In this document: positions 52,330-62,993 of the stretch, piece after piece | Layout of the letters: each line of letters begins with the position of its first letter | How positions within the stretch are numbered: the stretch's first letter is position 1 | DNA from: Agriotes lineatus | Taxonomy: Eukaryota; Arthropoda; Insecta; Coleoptera; Elateridae | NCBI GenBank assembly: GCA_940337035.1 | Contig: CALNHX010001946.1 | Coordinates: 124,001 to 188,000 of the forward strand | Length of the DNA stretch: 64,000 nucleotides | Direction of reading: 5' to 3' | Position numbers and translations under genes: made by a program | Notes under the pieces: generated by a model | Database searches by the model: none | Seen by the model: the letters and a program-made list of their open reading frames with translations, nothing else | Told to the model about the DNA's origin: nothing

Positions 52330-53440
52330 TTCTTGCAAAATGTTTGTCTTTTGCCAGAAAAGCTTCTTTTTGTTGTTTTTCTACTGTATACGGCTGTAGG
52401 AACGTCCCTCTTAAACATCCAACAGTAGTCGGCAATCATTTTGACATCCCAACACCCTGGATATCCTTTTCCATCTCTTTTTATGTCTTGGTGACATTGT
52501 TCATGCTTGTCTTCACTGACATTATCCAGGATATCCGGAAAACGGTCTAGATGAGAATGTAAAGTCAAGTTCAAAGCTCATGTTGCATCCTAACTTCCAA
52601 AATTGATCCAATATTATTTCAACAATACTTATATATTCCAGGTCTTTAAATCTAGGAAACTTCGTTTATAACTTCTTTTAAAGCCCTCCATGCCTCTTTT
52701 TCGTTTTCTTGCCCAACAAAAATACTTCCTTTAGTTTGGCATTATTTAAAACATTCTCTATTCTTGTCCAAAGCTTTAACAAATTCTTCAGTCCCAGTTT
52801 TATATGTAGCGGGGGTAATAAAACTTGCTTGCAGTCAATTAGGTTGTCCCAAATTACATCATCTTATGTTCTGCTATCCCACTCGCATAAAAAACATGGA
52901 TATTTGGTATGTCCAGATTGTTGACCCAAGTAAAGCTAACATTGTTAGATTACTACATATTACCCAGTCGTGATCTTTACAGTTTATTCTTAGACAAAGC
53001 TCCTAAAGGTTTTCGTGATTTTCTTTTACATGAGTTGAATAACCAACCGGAACAGAGGCATAAAAATTGCCATTGTGCAGGACAGCTTTAAGGCTTCATT
53101 TTGAAGAGTTGATAAAGAGTCCATAGGTTTCTATTTGTGATCACCAAGGTGAACAACTAAGTGAGAGACATTTTTTGCAATATACAAGAGGTTCATTTTG
53201 AGTAAAGTAATCAATAAATTCAGCCTTACGATTTCGATACCAATAAAATGTTGTTCCTGAAGCAACTAAATGTTGATCCCTTAGCCTAGATCCTAAAATC
53301 TCAGACAGATCTTTTGCAAGTCCTAAATCTCAGTAAGTTCTTCTTGAAAAAATAGCTGAGGTTGATGGTCTAAAAATATCTGTATCTGAAGATTCTAAAT
53401 CAGAACTAGAACGGCGGATACAGGTACATCAGCCTTATGT
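52330..53440 (-). pseudogene. Decayed copy of a multicopy arthropod/cnidarian gene family of unknown function
   Basis: Successive frames on the minus strand read DLGLAKDLSEILGSRLRDQH, FYWYRNRKAEFIDYF, LKAVLHNGNFYASVPVGYST, DHDWVICSNLTMLALLGSTI, LLPPLHIKLGL, KLGCNMSFEL, HSHLDRFPDILDNVSEDKHE and KMIADYCWMFKRDVPTA. I recognise this order from a family of large uncharacterised proteins found in many copies in arthropods and Hydra (HNGN, LGQQSGYTKFPCFLC, LPPLHIKLGLMK, SHLDxFPENLG, MADYCW). Its spread suggests a mobile-element origin, but no catalytic role is established to my knowledge. Many frameshifts are present. Confidence 0.7.
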
Positions 53441-53477
53441 GGAACTGGTTTTATTCATAGATAAAAAAAAAGACCAA

Positions 53478-53623
53478 GGGCCGATTTCATAATCAAATTT
53501 AAAGCTTCATTTAACTAAAGTGACATTAGATGCGCACAGTGTCATGTGCTACATATGTCATAGTTCACATTCTAATATTACTTCAGTTAAAATTAGATTT
53601 AAAATTGATTATGAAATCGGCCC
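53478..53623. mobile_element. MITE, 146 bp, GGGCC termini
   Basis: GGGCCGATTTCATAATCAA at the left is perfectly inverted at the right, and weaker inverted similarity continues to about 55 bp. The termini match the style of the Harbinger-type MITE at 62268. The flanking triplets CAA and TTA do not match, so the TSD is decayed. Confidence 0.72.
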
Positions 53624-53660
53624 TTATTGCCAACTGAAGATGAGGGTATTTAATATATTT

Positions 53661-53960
53661 AAGAGCCACCTGGGTGGTTGAGTGGATTAGCAATCTGCGT
53701 AGCAACTAGATGGACATGAGTTCAAATCTAGCCGTAGCCGAGAGTTTTCTCGGAGCGGAAATGGATTTGAACTCATTGGTTAAGTTAGCTTTATAATTTA
53801 CGTTTAGGATGGTCGATTGTGTGGTATGTTTGAATGTAGGAAAGCGTCGTGTGGCTGCCTGGGGTTGATAGTTAACCCTTCCACCTTTTCCCTTGGCTGA
53901 ATTTTATTTAGTTGTGACTAACTTTTACTAAAGAAATTGCTTATTTTATTGTGGTCAACA
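53661..53960 (+). repeat. tRNA-derived SINE
   Basis: The head GGGTGGTTGAGTGGATTAGC holds box A (TGGTTGAGTGG), and GAGTTCAAATCT some 50 bp later is box B. The spacing fits a tRNA promoter. The body runs on to about 53960 (GGGGTTGATAGTTAACCC). It lies in the Hydin intron on the opposite strand. Confidence 0.72.
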
Positions 53961-54345
53961 CTTTGTATTTAAAACTTTTTGTTATATCTGCAATGGTTAA
54001 GGAATAATATAAAAGAAAACAAAAATGAGGCGCCATTTTTCAATATGGCAACCGTAGGACACCTTCGTTTTAGGGGAATTTTAATATATTTGATGAAAAC
54101 ATAAACGAAACATTTCTACCAAACATCTTCGAAGTAGTAGTACAGATTTGATTTTATTGGTTTGGTGAATTACTGCACCCGTCTGATTAACTCAGGGTTT
54201 GATAGTATTTGCAAGTAAAACACCTGTTGGTTGTCCGAAATTTTAGTTATGACCTTTGTTTTGCCCTCTTTTCAGTAAAAATTTAGTATAAAGTCTGCCT
54301 ATTACGCCTGTTACGAATGTGATCAGCGGTTTCAGAATAATCTTA

Positions 54346-54930
54346 TAGGAAGCTTGTCCGTAAAATAAAGTTTAAATTTTTTTTTCTCAAAGAAAAACAC
54401 GTTTATTTGCATTGATTAATACATTGTTGGAAAGCCTGGACTTTCTACTATTTTTCTACATAATCCCCTTTGCGATCGATGCATTTTTGCATGAGGTACA
54501 GCATTTTTCGTATACCCGTGTCATAGGACTCTCCCGCCGCGGCGCGCAGGTAGCATACGACCTCTGCCTTCAAATCTGCGTCGGTCCTGAAATTCGAAGG
54601 TTTTCAAGGTTTAGCATTAGCGATCAGCGTTTATTGTTGTCCCGGTAGCCATGAACTCGCACAACAATACCCCCTTCTTACCCCAAAACACAGTCGCCAT
54701 CACTTTACCGGCAGACAATGTTTGTTTAAACTTTCGCGGCTTTGACGATCCTGAATGCTGCCACTGACCGGACTGTTCTTTTGTCTTTGGTGTCGTGTAA
54801 TGGACCCAGGCTTCATCGCCAGAATCACAGAACGTAACTCACACCTGGCGGTAGCGGCGAGTGGAAGCTCCATCACGAACGGCGATTAAACCAAGACCAA
54901 GCGTCGCAGACCAGTGTTTGCCAGATTTTT
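54346..54930 (-). pseudogene. mariner transposase remnant
   Basis: On the minus strand: FCDSGDEAWVHYTTPKTKEQ (first catalytic Asp in GDE-WVHY), WQHSGSSKPRKFKQTLSAGK, VMATVFWGKKGVLLCEFMAT and TTINADR. The second Asp region is missing. The end TTTATTTTACGGACAAGC near 54350 looks like a mariner 3' terminal repeat. Frameshifts are present. Confidence 0.82.
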
Positions 54931-55005
54931 TCTGCGTAAGTCGCCAACCCAGTCATCAGATGTCGCCAAATCTATCTAAAAGTCGCAGCCCAGGAAACAA
55001 CTTAA

Positions 55006-55023
55006 TAATAATAATAATAATAA
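55006..55023. repeat. (TAA)n microsatellite
   Basis: Six TAA units. 55024-55980 otherwise shows no gene or element that I recognise; it is AT-rich with several poly(A/T) runs. Confidence 0.8.
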
Positions 55024-55984
55024 CGTAATTTTTTTTTGAAAGAATGTTTATTACTTGATTACACTACACATTTTCTTCAAAAAACTTAAATATTTCATCA
55101 AGTTCTTGTTTCCCCGGTGCCCGGTGCCCTGATTACTAGAAGGCGAAATGGCGGTAAAATTATGTTACTTGCAAAATAATAAATCACCAAATTTGTGACT
55201 TTGTAAGAAATCGTGTCGCACAAACTGTTTTAAATGCACCAAATTTGTGATAAATCCCAGAATCTGGCAACACTGTCGCAGACAGCTTCGAGTGGTGGGG
55301 ATTTATAAGGGGGGAACCAAGTTACATGCCAGCGTTGCCGGATCGTGCGTTAAAGCGTTCCTCGCGACTCCAGCGCTTTGGAAACCTTATTTTATGGCCA
55401 ACCCTTAGTTAGTTATTTAAATTTAAAAAAAAAACGATTAAAGGTTCCAACTAATCTAAACAAGCTAGAACGACACACAGTGGATTGTTTGGAATCACTG
55501 TTTCTCCATGTTTGCGTGAATTCAACGAATGCGCAATAGGCAGGACCTTATACTAATGTTGTAAGTACCCTATTTTCTTTTTTTCTTCACTTTTTCTATA
55601 GGTAATCCTAAGATTTATCATGCTATTTGCCACAAATCCGGAGATGTTGAAGTAGCTGCATGATTTTCACATAGGTTATATTTTTTTTGTTCCAATCTTC
55701 GTGCTTAATGTCGCAGTCCACGCTTTTCATAAAGAGTGAAATGCATAGTTGATCAAATTACATTTGTTAAGTTCAGGGCGCTTCATTCCAGACGTAGGAA
55801 TGTGGCCTGAGAGTCGGCAGATCAGTGCCGCCGAAATATCTCTTTCCGTTATTTGGCACACCGTTAACGGCTACCGGCGTACTGGGTGATGTGGTTAACA
55901 TCACTACTTCGACGACCGTCGCACTTTTCCTACTTTCACAGTCGTGGCTTCGGTGTCCAATTTTTAAGGCGATTGCAATTGCAC

Positions 55985-57190
55985 TGTCGTGAAGATATAA
56001 AAAGATCCCAAGAGACTGGGAAACAGCAATAATCCTCTTTTTCTACAAGAAAGCTGCCAGCCGCTGTTGTGACAACTGTAGGGGGATATCATGGCTGAGT
56101 GTACCCAGCAAAACGTATGAAAGAATACTAGAGCAAAGGCTGATAAAAAAGTCACTGAACAACAAATGGAAGACTCTCAAAGTGGGCTCAGAGTGGGGAG
56201 AGATACAAACGATGTTATCTTTGGATTAAACCAGATCATAGAGAAGGCCATACGACATAACAAAGAATTATTTATCTGCTTCATACATCTGGAAAAGGCC
56301 TTCGATACAGCTCCAAGACGACATATTTGGAAACTATTAAAGAAGAAAGGAGCAAGCATCACACTAATAAATGCAATAAGCAGTATATATAAAACACCTG
56401 GAACTATATAAGAACGGCAAATATGGAATCTGCAAAATTTAGAACGGAAGGAGTAAAGCAAGGAGGCGTTTGAGCCCTCTACTGTTCATTAATCTAATGG
56501 ATGACATAGCACCGGAATGCAATAATAAGGTAGAGTCTGTTACAGAAATATGGAAACAGTGCGAGCCTCAGGATTTATGTACGCAGACGATCTGGCAATC
56601 ATTGCTAAAACTGAAGAAGAATTACAGTAAAATCTTCAAGTACCTGGGCTCAACCTTCAACTACAAGGGAGACATGGCTGGAGAGATAAATTGTAGACTA
56701 GGAGCAGCAGCCAGACTCTGCCCGCCATAAATAAAATAATAATCAGTAAAAAAGAAATCACAAAGCAAACTAAACTTCGAGTATACAACAGCATCTACGT
56801 ATCAACATTAACGTATGGACCCTTACAAAAAGACAACAAGAAAGACTACAAGCAAGGGAAATGAAATTCCTGCGGAGAATAGAAGGAGTAACTAAGAGGG
56901 ATAGAATTAGAAGTGAAGAAATAAGGAAAAGACTGCATGAGAAACCACTAAAAGAGAAAATAGAAAGAAATCAACTGTATTGGTTCGGGCTCCTAAACAG
57001 AATGAGCAATGAGAGAGAGCTGAAGGCTATATGGGAAGCAAGAACAACGGCAGAAAACCACGGGGCCGACCAATAAAAACGTGGAACCAAGAACTGGAAA
57101 ACATATTAAATAAGAGGAATATAAGTTGGTCAGAAGCGAAGAAACTCTCAAATGACAGAAGAGAATGGAAGATTTGGAGAGGTAAATAGT
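55985..57190 (+). pseudogene. RTE-type LINE reverse transcriptase remnant
   Basis: IPRDWETAIILLFYKKAASR, GISWLSVPSKTYERILEQRL, then DVIFGLNQIIEKAIRHNKEL, FIHLEKAFDTAPRRHIWKLL and KQGGV-SPLLFINLMDDIAP-like text follow in order. After degraded sequence comes MKFLRRIEGVTKRDRIRSEE, IERNQLYWFGLLNRMSNERE, the RTE carboxy end. YADD is not readable. Several stops are present. It is in the Hydin intron, antisense to Hydin. Confidence 0.84.
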
Positions 57191-58320
57191 GAGTGCGCGT
57201 ATTACAAACAGAAACTGAAACACTCGACACCGTAATTGGTAACCAAGAAAGAATAAGAAGTAAACGAGTAGTGTTATTGACATATGTGCGTCACTCGCCA
57301 ATGGTGCGAAGAACTTGTTTTTTTTCTTAACGCGATCAACTGTACCATATTTTTATATGCGTTCGTTGGGAGAAGCCTCATCTTGCAGCGCGATACATCA
57401 TTTATGTCATTAAATGGCTTTTTTGAGTGCCAGTTGATGCTTACTTCAATTAGAATTTTATAACTTCTTCCAAAGTGATTCAAAGCACTAGTTACGTACC
57501 TAGAAATGCTTCCTAGCTTAGAGATAAGATTATATTCTGCTAGATCTGCATGCAAACACTAATCATCCTTAAATAAACATAACTAACTCCCATTAGTCAA
57601 ATCCTTTTTTCTTTGGATAACACTCCTATACTATTTATTTGTTGGATTTTCTGTAATAATTTATGTAATAACTTGAAGTCTGGATTCATTTTGAACACCA
57701 TGAATCTGGTGTTACTGCTATAACCGTTCGATTTACTTCGAGGTTTTATGTCAAGTCACTCAAATTTTAGTTTTAAATCAATGTGTCATCACCAAACTAA
57801 GTTTGAATTAGTGTTCCTAACGTATTACAATTAATCAATCTACAATATTTTTCAATTTGGTATTTAACCCGACCCCCACTTGGACCATTTGATATATTTT
57901 TTTAGTAAATTGAAGTCATTGTTTTAAATAAATATAGTGCACTAATTGTTGTTGTTTTCTTGAGTGGTTACTATGCCTTTACAACAAATTTTACATCGTA
58001 TCTCGGCTAGTCCGTATAGTTCGGCAGGGTGTGTCACGATAAGTTGTTTAACCTGGCCTGCTAAACTTTCCTTACTTGCAACAGTTGTGTAAACTACTGT
58101 ATTATTTTGCCCTGCTCCTCTCCGACTTCTGTTCGTGAGCTATACTAAATAAAACACCACAAATTTTTGGAAATTGAACTAAGTATGGGAGAGAAAAGGA
58201 ATAAATCAAGAAAGTTTTGCTATAGAAAACAACAACAATGTTAAGTCCAGCCTGTAAAACTGCACTTCTTTTCCACTTTTAATCACAATAGTTCATATTA
58301 GCAAATATCTTCGATTTAAC
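57191..58320. other. No feature seen (Hydin intron)
   Basis: AT-rich DNA without recognised coding, RNA or repeat structure. Confidence 0.4.
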
Positions 58321-58325
58321 TACAT

Positions 58326-58556
58326 AAAACTTTTTTTCGTTGACCGCTTGTTAATTTCAATATTAATGAATCATTTTTCCTAAAAAAGGATGGATTAATA
58401 GACGTCATTAATTCACTGTTTTTGATTAATACACTCTTTTTCATTAATTAACTGTTTTTGTGATTTTGACGTTTTGATGATATTTTGCATGGAGGTTAGT
58501 TGTATTAATCAAATTTTTCACCACAAAAAAATATTTTGCGGTCAACGAAAAAACTT
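58326..58556. repeat. Foldback with about 20-bp arms
   Basis: AAACTTTTTTTCGTTGACCGC (58327) and GCGGTCAACGAAAAAACTTTG (58537) are inverted. Between them GATTAATACACT and CATTAATTAACTG repeat variants of TTAAT. Confidence 0.6.
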
Positions 58557-58579
58557 TGTAATCAACTCGTTTGTTAATG

Positions 58580-58661
58580 GGCGATTAATAATCTCAACTA
58601 TTAAAGGCACTCACTCGCTATCGCTCATTCGTGCTTTAAACAGTTTCGATTATTAATCGCC
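58580..58661. repeat. 82-bp palindromic MITE
   Basis: GGCGATTAATAATCTCAACT is inverted at the right as GATTATTAATCGCC. The centre AAAGGCACTCACTCGCT...CATTCGTGCTTT is nested and also inverted. No TSD was recognised. Confidence 0.65.
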
Positions 58662-58811
58662 TTCATTAACACACTCGTTGGTTAAATAACTATAAACAAC
58701 ATACATATCTTTTGTTGTGTTTCAGCATTTCCCTCTTTTTTACTGTTTGCAAAATACCGGTGATGTGAACGAGATTTTTTGCACGATAGAACGATTTTAC
58801 TTAATTACCGC

Positions 58812-58972
58812 GTTTGTTGCCAAATCAGTAAGTTATGTTTACCGTTCTAGAACGGTAAATACAAATTTGAGGTTAGCAGGTTAGGTTTTGCGTCAGTTTT
58901 GACACAGACTGACGTAAAACTTACCCTGTTAACTTTGCATTTGACATAGACTTACGGTGCCACCAACATATT
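58812..58972. repeat. Decayed palindrome related to 9659-10017
   Basis: GGTTAGCAGGTTAGGTTTTG at 58871 is the same word as in the large palindrome at 9659. It is inverted here as CAAAACTTACCCTGTTAAC-like sequence; weaker inverted similarity extends outward (GTTGCCAAATCAGTAAG against GTGGCACCGTAAG). Confidence 0.7.
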
Positions 58973-59185
58973 ATTCTGTGGTATGTCACATTTTACTGAC
59001 GTTTGAAGAAAAATACATTTCTATTGTGCAAAACACGTCATAAGCATCATGAACGTCAAGGAATTACCGATCTCAGACAATAATTGGAGTCGTTGCTTTG
59101 CTCCTCCTCCAAACAATTGTCTTCGATCGGTAAAATGTCCTTACCCTTCTTAGTACTTAATATACTATATTCCTTCAAAACTTAC

Positions 59186-59331
59186 GGATTTGTAATTGCA
59201 ATGGATTTTCTGTCTGATTCCCTGACTGGACAAGCAAATTTAAGGAGTTCCTTAGGAGGAGGTTTGTCAAAACAAGAGCCTGTGAGTGTTAATTCCAATG
59301 GCTTTTTGAAGTTGTCAATTTGACATCTTGC
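59186..59331 (-). CDS. Hydin: Hydin exon
   Basis: ARCQIDNFKKPLELTLTGSC, FDKPPPKELLKFACPVRESD, RKSIAITN ends two bases into a Pro codon at the GTAAGT donor. It corresponds to the LTLSGVCVGPP and F-CPVR region of vertebrate HYDIN. The acceptor is TTTTTTCCAG. Confidence 0.92.
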
Positions 59332-59381
59332 CTGGAAAAAACGGAGTAGATCATATTAACACATATAAGAAAAATACCAAC

Positions 59382-59517
59382 CTTTGTTTCGAATAAACAG
59401 GAAATGTATTCTGGTTCATACAAGACTTTAAACGCAATTATTGAATCTGGCGAAAGATAACCTTCCTTGGGTATAATCTTGAAATTAGATTGCCCCTTTT
59501 CAAAGATCCAACGGAAT
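59382..59517 (-). CDS. Hydin: Hydin exon
   Basis: The exon completes a Lys codon and reads FRWIFEKGQSNFKIIPKEGY, LSPDSIIAFKVLYEPEYISC, LFETK. F-W---------F-I-PEEGY is a conserved ASH strand pair of HYDIN. The donor is GTTGGT, in phase 0. Confidence 0.92.
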
Positions 59518-59570
59518 CTATATAAAAATAAATTAGTCGTACACTGACGGGTATTGATTATGAAACTTAC

Positions 59571-59740
59571 TTGCCACCAACATCTCCCGTGTTGCGCAAA
59601 ACCACTTTCTTTTCGCTGCAACAGCTGTGTATAACATTTCCAAAAGCAACATAATTATTGTCCAGGGAATAATCAGGTCCCACACAGCATCCTTTAATTA
59701 AAGACAATGTTTCGATGTTATCCTGTACTTGATACGAAAC
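59571..59740 (-). CDS. Hydin: Hydin exon
   Basis: VSYQVQDNIETLSLIKGCCV, GPDYSLDNNYVAFGNVIHSC, CSEKKVVLRNTGDVGGK. The words LRG-C-G-E-SLD and LNTGD-GA-F of vertebrate HYDIN line up with this exon. The acceptor is AATGTTGCAG and the donor is GTAAGT, leaving AA of a split Lys codon. Confidence 0.93.
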
Positions 59741-59797
59741 CTGCAACATTATTAACATTTTAAGTAGATATGCAATGGTGAATTAGGGAGCCTGCAC

Positions 59798-60047
59798 TTT
59801 TTCGGTAAAACTCTTCATACGCTCTGTTGGGGAAAATTTCACTGCAAACTCCATGGAGTGTTGTGGCAAGACAGTAGTAAACGTTTTCGGAGAAAAGGTC
59901 ATGAAGCTACGAATCAATCTTTTTTCTTTCATTTCAGGCGTTTCAACGGGTACTGCAATTGTAGCCCCACTACAAAAAATTTTAAGAGTCTTATGTTGTT
60001 TCTTAATTTTAATACCAAGTAAAATGTAATTGTTAGCAGGCATAACT
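59798..60047 (-). CDS. Hydin: Hydin exon
   Basis: RVMPANNYILLGIKIKKQHK, CSGATIAVPVETPEMKEKRL, FMTFSPKTFTTVLPQHSMEF, AVKFSPTERMKSFTEK. FSP---VPFTEKV is a matching HYDIN motif. The donor was set at GTGCAG, the site that joins TEK to VSYQ in phase 0. The acceptor was chosen so that AG from the previous exon gives Arg. Confidence 0.88.
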
Positions 60048-60184
60048 CTCAATGTTTAGCATAAGTACTCTCAATTAACCGAAGCTCTATGGTTAGTTTA
60101 TGAGGCCGTCATGCTTTTCATTATTATCTCGAATTTAGGGTATGGGGGGATCCCCACCATTATACTATTTAAAATATTTATTAC

Positions 60185-60421
60185 CTAGGAGTCCCTTTCT
60201 TTTCCTTAGTTTTTTTGTCTTTCTTTCCGCCCTTATCTCCTTTGCTACCTTTGCTACTTTTGCTACCTTTGCTACTCTTTTTACTATTTTTGTCTTTCTT
60301 CGAACCACCGCTTTCCTTCTTTTTGTCAGTCTTTTTGCTACTTTTGTCATCCTTGCTACTTTTACCGCCTTTACTACCCTTTTCTTTCCCACCTTTTCCC
60401 TTTTTACCCTTTTTATCGTCA
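60185..60421 (-). CDS. Hydin: Hydin exon encoding a Lys/Ser/Gly-rich linker
   Basis: The exon encodes about 79 residues almost entirely of Lys, Ser, Gly and Asp, for example DDKKGKKGKGGKEKGSKGGK and SKKSSKGSKSSKGSKGDKGG. It is a highly basic, low-complexity linker between two ASH repeats. The reading frame is fixed by the exons on both sides (ACT split before it, AG after it). The other two frames are also open or nearly so because the DNA is repetitive. Length polymorphism through slippage is plausible. Confidence 0.85.
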
Positions 60422-60478
60422 CTACAACAACATAAGTATAAAAATAAGTTCAACTGCTACTAATTTGCCACCACCTAC

Positions 60479-60898
60479 GTTTTCACCTTCTTAACTGGAA
60501 TTGTCTTCTTCTGTTCCCTCTCAAATTCTGGGTGCAATACCTTTTTAGGCCTCGAAAAATAGGGAAGACGTTCGTACAAATCGAAGATGATATCTACTGG
60601 TGCTGTTCCATTATTGACGACTTGCACCCGCTTGGTGCTGGTTTCCCCAATCAGTACGCATCCCAAATCAAGAAACTTGTCGTCAACGTCTTTTAATGCT
60701 ATTGAGTTAGGGACGCCTTCGCCAGAGATTTTTAAGGCATGCAACTTTGAGTTTACGTAGAATATGACCTCAGTGTAGTAATGCCCGACTTCGTGAGGAT
60801 GAAAAGTGATAACTAGTGGCTCGGATTTTTTCGGTTGGATTATCTTGGTTTGGAAGTTGATCGATAAATGATCCTGAGGTGGCATCCTGCATTCCAGG
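60479..60898 (-). CDS. Hydin: Hydin exon, most 5' in the window
   Basis: LECRMPPQDHLSINFQTKII, QPKKSEPLVITFHPHEVGHY, YTEVIFYVNSKLHALKISGE, VDDKFLDLGCVLIGETSTKR, VQVVNNGTAPVDIIFDLYER. It holds one ASH repeat end (I-GEG) and the start of the next (F-LG-V-IG---R-V-V-N-G). The acceptor is ATTTTTCTAG at 60899; the exon starts at the third base of a codon. The remaining amino-terminal exons, most of the protein, lie beyond the window. Confidence 0.92.
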
Positions 60899-60903
60899 CT
60901 AGA

Positions 60904-62260
60904 AAAATAGAATGGAATGTGCAAATGCAAATGTTCGGTTATACGCCAAATTGATCTCAACATTAATTATTAACTTGATTATTAATTTTAAATAAATATT
61001 TAAGAGTATCTGACGTGGGATCGCTTATTTAAATTAATTGTAAATTCTGCCATTGACAAGTCCACTTTCAATATTAATATTTTCAATTACAGCAATTTTC
61101 GTATGCATATACAGCTTCCATCAAATAATGGGCATGGTTTGTGACATGCTATATCTAATGCAGTCATCATGGATACTCAAACACACAGAAAACATGAATA
61201 GAAAAATAATACATCAGCAGAAGAGAATTGTACAAAAAATTAGTAACAAATCCAATTGTTCGGAAATCTAAGAAATTGCAATAAGATGTCAGATGAGGTA
61301 GAAAGTAGGAGACTGTGTTGAACAGAAACGTGAAAAAGAAATACAGGATAAAAATAAAGGAATAGGTATGGTTGCAGAGAAGAATTAAGTATGTCAATTC
61401 TATAGCTGAGTTTTGTCGGTCAAGCCAGACAGACGTATTTGTGACTGGGACAGCGGCGATAACAAACTCGAATTTCGGGTCTTATCACAAGATCAGAGTC
61501 ACGGGCGAATATAAATTCTTCACATTTACGAAACGTGTCACAAATATAGTGATAAATGAAATAAAAAGTGCAGTGATAAAAAACCATTCGAATATAATAA
61601 TTAAACAGCAATAGTGCAGAAGAAAATAAAAGAAAAGAGCACGCATTAACATTAACGGGAAAGCATGGAAGAGCTGAGGAACATGTTCTCGGAACTTTTA
61701 CCAGAAATTAAAGACATAAAAAAAGAACAGGAACAGGGTCGTAACTAGGCAAACTTTTATTGTAGGCAAGCCAACCTTTTTGCGCCCTTCAGTACACTAA
61801 CGATATATGTGACAAAAATTCTAATGTTACTGTATGCTTTCTACATTTATTATCTACGGATATATGATATAATGTATTCAAAACAGACAGCCAGGTATTC
61901 AAAAATAAATCCAATATTTATAATTCCAAAGTTCTAAAAAGAAACAACTTCATGTTAAATAAGAAAACAAAACACAAATAAAATAAGAATAGAAAACAAG
62001 ATTATAAAACACAATTCTAATTTAAAAAATACATATTATTATGTAGTCTGTAGCACTTTTTATAAATCCCTACATATAAACGTGTGGTGTACCTGGGTCT
62101 CTACGTCATCTTTTCATTGGCACCGATCGGGCGCATTTCGCCCACAATCGGAACGCCTCTGCGTCATTTATAACGCAACGATAGCATACGTATTTATCAG
62201 TGAACGTGAGTTCGAGTCCCACTGGCTGAAATGTTTTTTTAAATTTCCAAATTCGCATTA
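60904..62260. other. Probable Hydin intron; mostly featureless
   Basis: AT-rich, with no further Hydin exon seen up to 64000. A short + frame at 61665-61748 (MEELRNMFSELLPEIKDIKK) resembles the coiled-coil amino end of a LINE ORF1. Next to it CAGGGTCGTAACTAGG (61736) looks like an hAT terminus without a partner. Confidence 0.4.
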
Positions 62261-62264
62261 ATAC

Positions 62265-62458
62265 TAAGGGCCAGTTGCAGAAAGCAAAGTTAAGTCTGGT
62301 GTTAGCTAACGCGACGTCAAAGTGAACAAAAACGAATCAAATCTCAAATGCTTATGGTAACTAATACATTAGTAAACAAAATTTGATGTGTTTTTGTTCA
62401 CTTTGACGCTACGTTAGCTAACACCAGACTTAACATTGCTTTCTGCAACCGGCCCTAA
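62265..62458. mobile_element. PIF/Harbinger-type MITE with TAA TSD
   Basis: TAA at 62265-62267 and 62456-62458 flanks a 188-bp element. Its ends, GGGCCAGTTGCAGAAAGCAA and the complement, are inverted over about 67 bp with few mismatches. A 3-bp TWA duplication and GGGCC start are typical of PIF/Harbinger. There is no coding. Confidence 0.85.
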
Positions 62459-62993
62459 GTGTTTCAGTATTATTAGCAGCATTAAGGTATTTTTTACCTA
62501 TTTTGTAGATAATTTTGAAGATTCTTAACCATAATTCGATCTAGCAAAAGTTGGTTTTCGTGCAGCGCGCTTTCTGTATTAAAGACGTTGAAAACATTTT
62601 CTTCTGTAATTCTGTTATGTACAACTCAATTTTAAAAATGCAAAGATTATTTTAATTAGAAAAGCTAGTAAAGACATGTCAATATGTTAAAATTAAAATA
62701 ATACAATATGAACAAATAATTGCATTATGCGTAGTAACATATAAACATAGAATAAGGTTCTATACTTGCAGCCACACTGTCACCCCGTCTTGAATTAATC
62801 AATTTACAAAGTGGAAATAAAGTAACGAATAAATTCGTTAACTTCGTTGATATTCATTTTTATGAAAAAATCTCGAAGGGTGTAGCGATTTTGACGATAG
62901 GGAATATTTTCAGCGGATTTTCAGTTTCTTATGTAATTTGTTTTTCATGATATAACGTCATCGACTTTTGTTTAAATCCCAACCTATATTTTT

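Larger units (their letters stand above)
49619..59185 (-). other. Hydin: Hydin intron, 9.57 kb, filled with transposon debris
   Basis: It is bounded by the donor GTAAGT (59185) and acceptor AAATTTCAG (49619). It contains Tc1, RTE (two, opposite orientations), mariner, SINE and MITE sequences and a decayed multicopy gene, plus foldbacks. The adjacent Hydin introns are only about 50 to 140 bp, so this one has grown by insertion. Confidence 0.9.

Noticed and set aside
60142..60435. Long open frames on both strands over the Lys-rich region, including a hydrophobic Phe/Leu-rich plus-strand frame
   Set aside because: They are shadows of the repetitive Lys/Ser-rich Hydin exon; only the minus-strand frame joins its neighbours in phase.
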